A DNA stretch of 51,626 nucleotides from JAFDZW01 sp038229915. Lineage in GTDB: Bacteria; Bacteroidota; Ignavibacteria; Palsa-1295. Below the pieces are notes generated by a model that saw only the letters and a program-made list of their open reading frames with translations, ran no database searches and was not told the DNA's origin. A program made the translations under genes and the position numbers. Location of the stretch: NCBI GenBank assembly GCA_038229915.1, contig JBBRNY010000005.1:1-51626 (forward strand), given 5' to 3'. Positions 42,891 through 50,078 of the stretch are shown one piece after another; positions within the stretch are counted from its first letter, which is position 1; every line of letters starts with the position of its first letter.

Positions 42891-43349
42891 ATGCCTCTTT
42901 CACCACTCGATATTAAGAAAAAAGAATTTGAACAAAAAATGCGCGGCTATGACGTCGATCAAGTCCGTGCGTTTCTTGACGAAGTAGCTCAGGAATTTGA
43001 GATGGCATTGCGCGACCAATACTCGGTCGAAGATGAGCTTGAAGCACTTCGCAAAAAGCTTGAACATTATCTTGCACTTGAAAGCACGCTCGAAAAGACG
43101 TTGCTTGCCGCGCAACAAACGGCGATCAAAATGGAAGATCAGGCAAAACGCGAATCGGAATTATTATTGCAAGAAGCCCGTCTCGAACGTGATAAGATGA
43201 TGAGAGAGCTTCCGTTGGAGATCGAACGCGCCAGAGGTGAAGTAACTCGCTTAAAAGCTGAGTATGAATCCACGATCGTCCGAATGAAGTCGATGATGGA
43301 AGGCTTTCATACCTTCGTCAATAATATCTCAAAACCTGAAGCAAGGTAA
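42891..43349 (+). CDS. DivIVA-domain coiled-coil protein
   Basis: The 152-residue protein starts MPLSPLDIKKKEFEQKMRGYDVDQVRAFLDEVAQEFE in the normal way for DivIVA/GpsB proteins: LDI, F.. and GY...V..FL are the signature residues of the membrane-targeting N-terminal domain. The rest is a continuous coiled coil rich in Glu, Lys and Arg. In Firmicutes and Actinobacteria DivIVA marks poles or septa; in this lineage the job is unknown. The stop is directly next to the ATG of the nuclease lipoprotein gene. Confidence 0.88.
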   Translation: MPLSPLDIKKKEFEQKMRGYDVDQVRAFLDEVAQEFEMALRDQYSVEDELEALRKKLEHYLALESTLEKTLLAAQQTAIKMEDQAKRESELLLQEARLERDKMMRELPLEIERARGEVTRLKAEYESTIVRMKSMMEGFHTFVNNISKPEAR

Positions 43350-43838
43350 ATGTTGCGATCGCGCTATTCCATACTGCTCCTGCTCGTTGGCTTGCTAAGT
43401 TGCAAAACTGAGCAAGTTACTGGACCAACTACTTGTCCTGTCTGTGCTAACCCATTGCTTGATTCAAGTGCACAGGTGACGGTTAGCTCAGTTACAGATG
43501 GAGATACCTTCTCATTTATCGAGCGCAACGAAAAGATCAATATTCGCATACTAGGAATTGATACCTACGAAACCCGCCACGGTGCACGACTTGATTCGCA
43601 AGCTGTTCATGCAGGAATTACGATCGACTCCGCCTATGTACTGGGGATTCGTGCGAAAGTGTTTGCAGATTCTTTGTTAAACAATAGAATAGTCTTGCTG
43701 TATCGCGACCCGAAACAACCAAATTTTGATACTTACGGACGGTTGTTGCGGCACGTATTTTTTACTGAGGGGGGTCTCAGCATTGATTATGGCTCATTGA
43801 TGCTGCAGAAAAAACTGGCTGTCGTTGATACGTTGTAA
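43350..43838 (+). CDS. Lipoprotein with staphylococcal-nuclease (SNase) domain
   Basis: The 162-residue protein has a lipobox (LLVGLLSC, Cys18), so it is a lipid-anchored envelope protein. A short linker with CPVC follows. The SNase fold starts at VSSVTDGDTFSF and continues INIRILGIDTYETR, which keeps the catalytic Arg and Glu. DTYGRLLRHVF supplies the second catalytic Arg. It probably cuts extracellular or periplasmic nucleic acid with calcium. Its start follows the DivIVA stop without a gap. It converges on the TolB-like lipoprotein gene with a 2-base gap. Confidence 0.88.
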   Translation: MLRSRYSILLLLVGLLSCKTEQVTGPTTCPVCANPLLDSSAQVTVSSVTDGDTFSFIERNEKINIRILGIDTYETRHGARLDSQAVHAGITIDSAYVLGIRAKVFADSLLNNRIVLLYRDPKQPNFDTYGRLLRHVFFTEGGLSIDYGSLMLQKKLAVVDTL

Positions 43839-43840
43839 CG

Positions 43841-44917
43841 TTATTCACGAGTAAAGTAAAAAGAATAGACACTGTCTGCAATATACGTGTCGGCAGCTGT
43901 TCCGTTTGTGCGGTCTAAAATATTTAGGGTTGAAGACATCAAACGGTCATGAGAGTTGCCTGCGTTCGAGGTAGTTCTTGTATAGAGGATCACGTCGCCA
44001 GATAGATACTCGGCATAGACATCATCAAAAGTATTCGTATTTGTTATGTTGATGGGCGAAGTACTGAGAGGCCCTCTTATTTCATAAAGGTCTTTGGAAA
44101 ATGGCGAGGTCTTGAGAGCGCCCGAGAATAATATTTTTTTGCTGTAGAGGCAAAACACTGCCCCCCCAGAATTAATGGTCGCCGGAGTAACATCTTCGAT
44201 AGATTTCTTAGACATAATGGCAAGATATAATTTATCATCCCCAGAGAATAGAATGCTATCTTGAGTTAATGACCAAGAAAATCTTGTTTCGTGGATGTTG
44301 TTGATGCTAGTACCCGTAAAATAAACCGGCAAGCTTGTGCCGTCAGTATTTACTGCCACAAATTTAGACCTATTTGCACCGGCATCTTGTAAGAAAACGA
44401 TATTTTTACCATCAGGTGAAAGTGACGCTGTCGTCTCTTGTTCGAGACCTATCGCTAGTACTTTTTCTGTGCCCGTTCCATCGGTATTCACTACCACGGT
44501 CTTGCTCCCCGATGGTGAATTGCTAAATGTTGTTAGATATGCTCTTGTCCCGTCTGGGGAAAGTTCAGCTGAATGATAATAGCCTGTTGCGAGCATTATC
44601 GGGTTTGATCCTTCGTCATCGGAGATCCATACCGTCGTTTTTTCATCATCATCTCGATTTGAAAGTATATAGATCAGCTTGTCATTGCGAGGTGGTGAAG
44701 TGATATATGCTTTATCAACGAGCAAGCGATCATTGGTCCCATCACTGTTTATTTTCCTTACCGAGAATGTGTAATGATCTGAAGGTGATGGTTCGCTTGT
44801 TGCCTTGACGTAATAGATCTGTATCGGAGTTTCGTCGTTCGGGATATTATTGAGCAAGCCCTCTTTGCAAGATGCAAGGGTGAAGAGCAATACAAATAAT
44901 GGCAAGACGTTCTTCAT
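43841..44917 (-). CDS. TolB/WD40-like beta-propeller lipoprotein
   Basis: The 358-residue protein begins at ATG 44917 with a lipoprotein signal (LPLFVLLFTLASC). Repeats of the TolB/PD40 kind follow, visible as AELSPDGTRAYLTTF, ASLSPDGKNIVFLQD and VNTDGTGTEK / VNTDGTSLPV, forming a propeller. Such proteins are usually periplasmic binding or scaffold proteins. An upstream ATG at 44962 adds residues before the signal and is unlikely. The gene is last on the minus strand after the sigma / barrel-fusion / His-rich lipoprotein genes and may belong to that transcript. Confidence 0.75.
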   Translation of the reverse strand: MKNVLPLFVLLFTLASCKEGLLNNIPNDETPIQIYYVKATSEPSPSDHYTFSVRKINSDGTNDRLLVDKAYITSPPRNDKLIYILSNRDDDEKTTVWISDDEGSNPIMLATGYYHSAELSPDGTRAYLTTFSNSPSGSKTVVVNTDGTGTEKVLAIGLEQETTASLSPDGKNIVFLQDAGANRSKFVAVNTDGTSLPVYFTGTSINNIHETRFSWSLTQDSILFSGDDKLYLAIMSKKSIEDVTPATINSGGAVFCLYSKKILFSGALKTSPFSKDLYEIRGPLSTSPINITNTNTFDDVYAEYLSGDVILYTRTTSNAGNSHDRLMSSTLNILDRTNGTAADTYIADSVYSFYFTRE

Positions 44918-45013
44918 AATATTCACAGCTTCTATGGGCACGATCAAAAACCAAACGATCACCCGAAACGGTAGTAGTGTTTCGTGTGACCGTTTGTCAT
45001 TTCACAGATACAA

Positions 45014-45331
45014 TTAACGATGACGAATGATCGTTGCCGTATCGACTGGGGTTGCGGTCGAATCATCAGCATCATTGTCATTCGGTTTTCCATGACCATG
45101 ATGCCCGTCATGTGGTCCGCCACGATGATCGCCAATATGGGTTGAATCACCACGATGGCAATTGCCACTATCATTCGGGTTGCGAGTAGTATCGGTCGGA
45201 TTGCTTCCGCCACCCGAGCTACCACCATTACCGAGAAGACCAGAAAGATCGCCGGTGCAAGAAGCCATCACAAAAGCGACGACGACTAAGAGGGGATAAA
45301 GAGTTGATTTTTTCTTTTGTGTTCTTACAAT
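45014..45331 (-). CDS. Small Gly/His/Asp-rich lipoprotein, non-ATG start
   Basis: GTG 45271 and ATG 45268 are the first conventional start codons, but they fall inside a lipoprotein signal. The same frame is open back to 45352 and encodes VRTQKKKS, then LYPLLVVVAFVMASC: a basic n-region, a hydrophobic core and a lipobox Cys. Only ATT 45331 or ATC codons could start it, so a non-standard start is likely (about 105 residues). The mature part is Gly/Ser-rich, then rich in His, Asp and Gly (HRGGPHDGHHGHGKPNDND), a plausible metal-binding stretch. It lies between the barrel-fusion partner and the TolB-like lipoprotein. No family recognised. Confidence 0.55.
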   Translation of the reverse strand: MVRTQKKKSTLYPLLVVVAFVMASCTGDLSGLLGNGGSSGGGSNPTDTTRNPNDSGNCHRGDSTHIGDHRGGPHDGHHGHGKPNDNDADDSTATPVDTATIIRHR

Positions 45332-45382
45332 AAATAAATGATCGATTCGTTATGATACATCATTCAGGGGATAAAATTATTC

Positions 45383-46870
45383 CTAAAAAGCAAAGTGTGT
45401 GCCGACTGACAACGCGACCTTTTCTGCAAAATTGGTACTGCCTTGCGTTTGATAGATCAAGCCGGTAAACTCCGGTCCTGCGGTGATGCTCAGATTATAG
45501 ATCGGAGCGTATTCAAGCCCAACCGAAAGTTTTGTCATCGGTCCGATCTGCGAGTACCCAGCGACAGCTCCTGCGATCACTCGAATGCCTCCGAACATTT
45601 CGATCGGCGATGAATTTGCTCGATACGATAGACCAGCCCACGTCAAAGCTCCTTCGGGAGATAGCCTTCCACCTTCGCCGACGAGAAAGAACGGAAAGCT
45701 CTCTTGTCCGCCAACTGCACCGACTTGAGAATGCGGAGATACTTCGTACCAGACTCCGAGTGTTGTATTGTTAAATGCGGTGTTTAACTGTGGTACGTTT
45801 CCTTCACGAGTTTGCAAAAACAGTGGCGCGAATGTGCGTTCGATACTAAATGAAATTCTGCTTCCGGTTTCGGTACCAAAATCAGAAATTCGATCCGAAG
45901 CCTGCAAGCGGATCATATCCTTTGATGATGAAGACATCACTATATTTTTCGATGCAATGTCATTCGATGGGTGCACAGCTGTTGTTGGGATGCTAATTGA
46001 CTCATGTTCGATCGGCGTCGTCACTACTGGTGCATCGTTAGCGACCGCTTTGTCTTTGGTATCATTAATAGTATTCTGAGCAATTGATTTGCTCGGTATC
46101 GTTTTGCTGTTCGTATTACTTACAGCAATGTCATTCGATCGTGAAGCTTTAATAGTACTCTTCTCTTTCGTATCAAGAACTTGTCTGTTCTGCGAATGAC
46201 TATTGTTGTTTTGCTTTGGGGTAGCAGCAGCGACATCCTTGATGGCATTGATCGTTGAGTGATCGTTCGAAGATGACAAAGGTTGTTTCGCTACGATAGT
46301 ATTGCTACTGGCGGATGAATTATTTTTCGCACTCGGAGCAATATCTTTTATGCTTGCTTGCTTGGTTGCCTCTGCTTGGCGCAACGTGGCATTTGGCATT
46401 TCGACGGGTGTTGCTTGGTCGGTCAAAGTTAACTGATGTTGAGGCACTTGCTCGACCGTGCGAATGATAGCTTGTTGTGGTGTCGCAACATTTTTATTTT
46501 CGGTAAGCTTGATCACACCAACTGTAACGATGCCCGTCACGGCAAGCGCAGGAATGACGAAGGCTTTGAGCATCGGGAGCCATGTGCTGATATTGCTGAT
46601 CGCCGGGATGGCAGGCGCAACAGCACTGGTCGCCGCAAGTGGGATGGCAATGCCGGCTCTGAGAAATAATTCTTCGGTCAGGGCGATCGGCGGCACTGCG
46701 TTCTGCACTTCTTTTTCGACAGCGGCTTTGAGACGCATTGCATCTTCGAACTCCGTCTGAAGCTCAGGATTGTTCGAAAGCGCCTCATAGAGCTTGGTGC
46801 GCTCGGCAGGCGTCGCTTCGCCATCGACGAAGAGATAGATCAGATCAGAATGTGATAACGAATTGTTCAT
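45383..46870 (-). CDS. Putative anti-sigma protein fused to an outer-membrane beta-barrel
   Basis: The 495-residue protein follows an ECF sigma gene with a four-base ATGA overlap. Residues 1-60 resemble the N-terminus of anti-sigma factors (SDLIYLFVDGEATPAERTKLYEAL). One transmembrane helix lies at about 98-121 (MLKAFVIPALAVTGIVTVGVI). Residues ~125-335 are a low-complexity linker rich in Ser, Thr, Asn, Lys and Ala. Residues ~336-495 are amphipathic strands ending THFAF, like a small OM barrel (RISFSIERTFAP, TLGVWYEVSP, ALTWAGLSYRA, LSVGLEYAPIYNLSITAGPEF). There is no cleavable signal. The protein could span the inner membrane, the periplasm and the outer membrane. Confidence 0.75.
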   Translation of the reverse strand: MNNSLSHSDLIYLFVDGEATPAERTKLYEALSNNPELQTEFEDAMRLKAAVEKEVQNAVPPIALTEELFLRAGIAIPLAATSAVAPAIPAISNISTWLPMLKAFVIPALAVTGIVTVGVIKLTENKNVATPQQAIIRTVEQVPQHQLTLTDQATPVEMPNATLRQAEATKQASIKDIAPSAKNNSSASSNTIVAKQPLSSSNDHSTINAIKDVAAATPKQNNNSHSQNRQVLDTKEKSTIKASRSNDIAVSNTNSKTIPSKSIAQNTINDTKDKAVANDAPVVTTPIEHESISIPTTAVHPSNDIASKNIVMSSSSKDMIRLQASDRISDFGTETGSRISFSIERTFAPLFLQTREGNVPQLNTAFNNTTLGVWYEVSPHSQVGAVGGQESFPFFLVGEGGRLSPEGALTWAGLSYRANSSPIEMFGGIRVIAGAVAGYSQIGPMTKLSVGLEYAPIYNLSITAGPEFTGLIYQTQGSTNFAEKVALSVGTHFAF

Positions 46871-47454
46871 TTTGGTATTTTTTTCCGTGACGGAGTTGGT
46901 GCATCATCGGCAAGATATGGTGTCAAAATTTCACGCATACGGCTTTTGCCGCGAGCGATCCAATTGCGTACCGATGTTACGGGGACTTCCATCATTTCAG
47001 CAATTTCTTCATACGATAAACCACCGTAGGTTTGCAACGAAAGTGCTTCGCGCTGATCTTCCGGTAAGAGGTCGAGTGCCATAGCGATGAGCGATGCCAG
47101 TTCGGCAGACTCAACGGAACGGTCTTCGACCGGAAATTCAAAATGTTCGATCGGGGTGGTCATCTTCTGGTTGCGACGCGCATTGAGCGACAGGTTTCTG
47201 GCGATACGCAATAAATATGCCGGGACGTTGGTCATATTTGCTTCGCCTGAAGCTGCTTTCAAGAAACGGATGAAGGTTTCTTGAAAAATGTCATTGGCTT
47301 GTTCGTGATCGCCGATGATACGACGACAATACAAAAATACGCGCGAAGAATAGCGATTATAAAGCTCCGTAAAAGCCGCATCACGAGAAGCCCCCTCGCC
47401 TTTTAACAAGGCGCTAAGCTCGAGATCGCTAAGTGGTTTTAATTCGTACTTCAT
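46867..47454 (-). CDS. ECF RNA polymerase sigma factor (RpoE-like)
   Basis: The 195-residue protein has region 2 (ELYNRYSSRVFLYCRRIIGDHEQANDIFQETFIRFLKA in part, with DIFQETFIRF) and region 4 (LSLQTYGGLSYEEIAEMMEVPVTSVRNWIARGKSRMR). A basic tail ends PSRKKIPK. The stop overlaps the start of the anti-sigma/barrel protein by four bases, which is strong evidence that the two act together. Confidence 0.93.
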   Translation of the reverse strand: MKYELKPLSDLELSALLKGEGASRDAAFTELYNRYSSRVFLYCRRIIGDHEQANDIFQETFIRFLKAASGEANMTNVPAYLLRIARNLSLNARRNQKMTTPIEHFEFPVEDRSVESAELASLIAMALDLLPEDQREALSLQTYGGLSYEEIAEMMEVPVTSVRNWIARGKSRMREILTPYLADDAPTPSRKKIPK

Positions 47455-47622
47455 CGCTATGATAATAACACATCAAGAACAACCCTGTTTCACCGAAATG
47501 GAATAATATGTTCTGTTGCCTTGCAAGTCTCTTAATATCAATATTATAGGGTATCCTCGCTCACTAAATGGGCTGAGGCGAGATGATTGGATTTTACGAA
47601 ATAGGAAATAAGAGGAATAAAT

Positions 47623-47658
47623 AAAAAAACTCCTAATGCCTTAATCATTAGGAGTTTT
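47623..47658 (-). terminator. Intrinsic terminator after T9SS-tailed sigma partner
   Basis: AAAACTCCTAATG and CATTAGGAGTTTT are complementary over 13 bases with a 7-base loop. On the minus strand the stem is followed by more T. It lies about 20 bases after the stop at 47679. Confidence 0.92.
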
Positions 47659-47678
47659 GTAAATTTCAGAAGGATATT

Positions 47679-49313
47679 TTACTGAATGATCAATCTCTCG
47701 TATCGTTGATCGCCATTGTCTGTAGTGATTCGGAGCACATACATACCTGACTTAATATCGCGGATAGAGAATTCATCGGTGTAGCTTCCTTTTGCTCGTT
47801 TTCCCGTAATCATTATTTGCTGTACAAGCTTGCCAGAGATATCAAACATATCGACTGTCAAAATAGCGCTTTCTGCGAGATCTGTTTTGATGAATGCGGA
47901 ACCTCCCGTTCTTAGAGCTGGGTTCGGAAACACGGATGTACGCATTGTCAGATTCTTTTGCTTCTGTTGACTTGTAACGGTTGCAAGCGATGGTAAAGCA
48001 CTACGTAAACGTTCTGAAGGCTGATACCACAAGATCAAACCATTATTGTAATTTTCATCAAGTTTCAATCCGGTCATAGGACGTACTAAGATCGGGATCA
48101 GTTGATTCATCGAAGCAATTTTTACCTTTTCTTCCTCTTTCCCTAACAAATATTCTTCGTATTGATAGTGACGCGATAGTTGCTCGACCTTGAGCTTTGA
48201 AGTATCTGATATATTATTATCTACTATTAGACTATCAAGAAATTTTATTGTTGCTCTGACCTTTTCTTTAGGGTTTTTGATAGCCAACGCAACGTTGTCT
48301 ATACTCTTGATCAGTTTGCCTTCGAATGATCTTTCTGGGAATACTTTGTGCTGCGAGCTGAAATCAAATAATCGTGTAAGCTCTCGCTCGTCGCCAAAAC
48401 TCATTTTGAAGACAGAATCTTTTTCTATTGCACGACTCATGAGCTGTTTGATTGTGGGATCATAGGCGTTGTCGCGTTGATCGCCGACGGTAAACCAAAG
48501 CTGGGTGTCGATCTTCATAATCCCAGCACGTAGAATGATATTATTGAGTTCGCGAAATGGTATCTTCGATGAATCTACCCGAATATTTTTGCTACTATAG
48601 CTGGTGATCGGGTAGTAGTCTCTTGCCAGATTCTGTTTTGACATTGCTTCCGGGAAAGCGACACTCATGGTTGAGTTGCCGCCATTTTTCTGATATTCAT
48701 ACATCAATATGAGATTGCCATTGACATCAGTTGCAAAAGATGGAAAAATCCCCATCGAGCCAAACGTCTTTACAAGTGGGTCATCCTTTGTGTCATAAGT
48801 ATTGGTCGAAACAGAATCACTTGGAAAAATAAATTTGCCGGTGAGATGATATGCAAATATTGTGTTTCGGTCGTCTTTAGCGATGCCAATTTTATAGAAA
48901 TCGGATTCCGGTAATACGTATGGTACTACATTTGAAAGATCTACGGGTTCATACGACGGCAGACCTACGGTATCAAGCCAATTGTCTGACGGTTTTGTGT
49001 TAAGGGGTTCCGCATCGACTGGCGCATTTAGTGTTGAGGTGATGCTTGGCTGGGTTGTTTGTGATATTGGCTTCGGCGAATCAACTGTAGTATTATTAAA
49101 ATAGAACAGCGACGCGAGAGCGCTTAGTAAGATCAGAACGGTTGACATAATCAGTATTCCTGTTTTTGATGGCGTGGTTGGTTTCTGCAGGATACTCGCT
49201 GGCGCAGTACTGGGTTCAGCAATAATAGCACGAAGCGATGTACGATCGAATTGAGGGGCATCTTTTGCAAGTGCCTTCATCAGTTCGTCAAGATATTGGT
49301 TGTTCTTTTTCAT
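47679..49313 (-). CDS. Putative sigma-partner membrane protein with T9SS sorting tail
   Basis: The 544-residue protein starts at ATG 49313, 7 bases after the stop of an ECF sigma gene; an upstream in-frame ATG (49397) lies inside that gene. Residues 1-50 are polar and cytosolic (NNQYLDELMKALAKDAPQF), one transmembrane helix follows at about 51-72 (TGILIMSTVLILLSALASLFYF), then a Ser/Thr/Pro-rich stretch and a ~330-residue extracytoplasmic domain I do not recognise. Residues 457-544 are a T9SS type A tail: SVFPNPALRTGG, MFDISGKLVQQ, SGMYVLRI, ending RLIIQ. An anti-sigma-like position with a surface-sorting tail is unusual. A long atypical signal peptide is the alternative reading. Confidence 0.72.
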   Translation of the reverse strand: MKKNNQYLDELMKALAKDAPQFDRTSLRAIIAEPSTAPASILQKPTTPSKTGILIMSTVLILLSALASLFYFNNTTVDSPKPISQTTQPSITSTLNAPVDAEPLNTKPSDNWLDTVGLPSYEPVDLSNVVPYVLPESDFYKIGIAKDDRNTIFAYHLTGKFIFPSDSVSTNTYDTKDDPLVKTFGSMGIFPSFATDVNGNLILMYEYQKNGGNSTMSVAFPEAMSKQNLARDYYPITSYSSKNIRVDSSKIPFRELNNIILRAGIMKIDTQLWFTVGDQRDNAYDPTIKQLMSRAIEKDSVFKMSFGDERELTRLFDFSSQHKVFPERSFEGKLIKSIDNVALAIKNPKEKVRATIKFLDSLIVDNNISDTSKLKVEQLSRHYQYEEYLLGKEEEKVKIASMNQLIPILVRPMTGLKLDENYNNGLILWYQPSERLRSALPSLATVTSQQKQKNLTMRTSVFPNPALRTGGSAFIKTDLAESAILTVDMFDISGKLVQQIMITGKRAKGSYTDEFSIRDIKSGMYVLRITTDNGDQRYERLIIQ

Positions 49314-49320
49314 ACTCGTC

Positions 49321-49887
49321 TTACGCGATACTTTTGATGATTGTCTGTGAGATCGACGCCGATATAATGCCCGGTTGAGGAGCTTCTTCGACATCAAGCA
49401 ATTGCTTTAGATGTTTGCGTGCTCTGACTAAGCGCATCTTTACTCCGGAAAGACTCCCACCTTGTATCCCTCTGATCTCTTCGAGCGAGTGCCCGACGAT
49501 CTCATGAAGGATGATCACAACCCGTTCTGCTTCAGAAAGCTGTTCGATGGCTTCGTGAAGCAATCGGAGATCGGTATGCAATTCAGGCGACAGATCGTTT
49601 GATAATGATTCATTGGCAATAGGCTCAGTGATCATCGGAAACCGATCGTGATGTTTTCGTTCGGTACGAGCAAGCCGGGTGGCTATCGTATAGAGATAGC
49701 TCTGAAATGCTCGTGCTTCACGAAGTGAGTCAAACTGCTCGTAAGCGATGCGAATGGTCTCGGCGGCAAGATCACGAGCGGACTCTTGGTCGCGCATTTG
49801 TGCACGACAGAATCTCCCAAGCCCCGCAGCCAGTGGCTCCAGTGCTTCAAGAAATTGCTCGTCTCGTTCCTGTGTCTTCGATTCCAT
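49321..49887 (-). CDS. ECF RNA polymerase sigma factor
   Basis: The 188-residue protein has region 2 (FCRAQMRDQESARDLAAETIRIAYEQFDSL, in part, with SARDLAAETIRIAYEQF) and region 4 (ILHEIVGHSLEEIRGIQGGSLSGVKMRLVRARKHLKQLL, with the GVKMRLVRAR helix). Region 2 has RDLAAETIRIA, which is more divergent than the other two sigma factors here. The T9SS-tailed membrane protein starts 7 bases after the stop. The 191 bases upstream contain the terminator of the next gene and presumably the promoter. Confidence 0.88.
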   Translation of the reverse strand: MESKTQERDEQFLEALEPLAAGLGRFCRAQMRDQESARDLAAETIRIAYEQFDSLREARAFQSYLYTIATRLARTERKHHDRFPMITEPIANESLSNDLSPELHTDLRLLHEAIEQLSEAERVVIILHEIVGHSLEEIRGIQGGSLSGVKMRLVRARKHLKQLLDVEEAPQPGIISASISQTIIKSIA

Positions 49888-50006
49888 GCAGTTTGTAAAT
49901 GATCGTTTGTTTCCGCGGTCACAAAGAGTAAGTGTATTTCAAGGTGGAAAAGTCACAAACTATTTTCGATCCTATGACTTTTCAAAACAGTAGGGGCAAT
50001 AGTGAT

Positions 50007-50042
50007 AAAAAAAAGCGAGCGAATCTTTTTGATCCGCTCGCT
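50007..50042 (-). terminator. Intrinsic terminator after S74 surface protein
   Basis: AGCGAGCG and CGCTCGCT pair, extended by ATC/GAT across an internal mismatch, around a T-rich loop. On the minus strand the stem is followed by seven T. Confidence 0.9.
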
Positions 50043-50078
50043 CATTGTTGAACTCGCTCTGACGGAGAAAATTATTTC

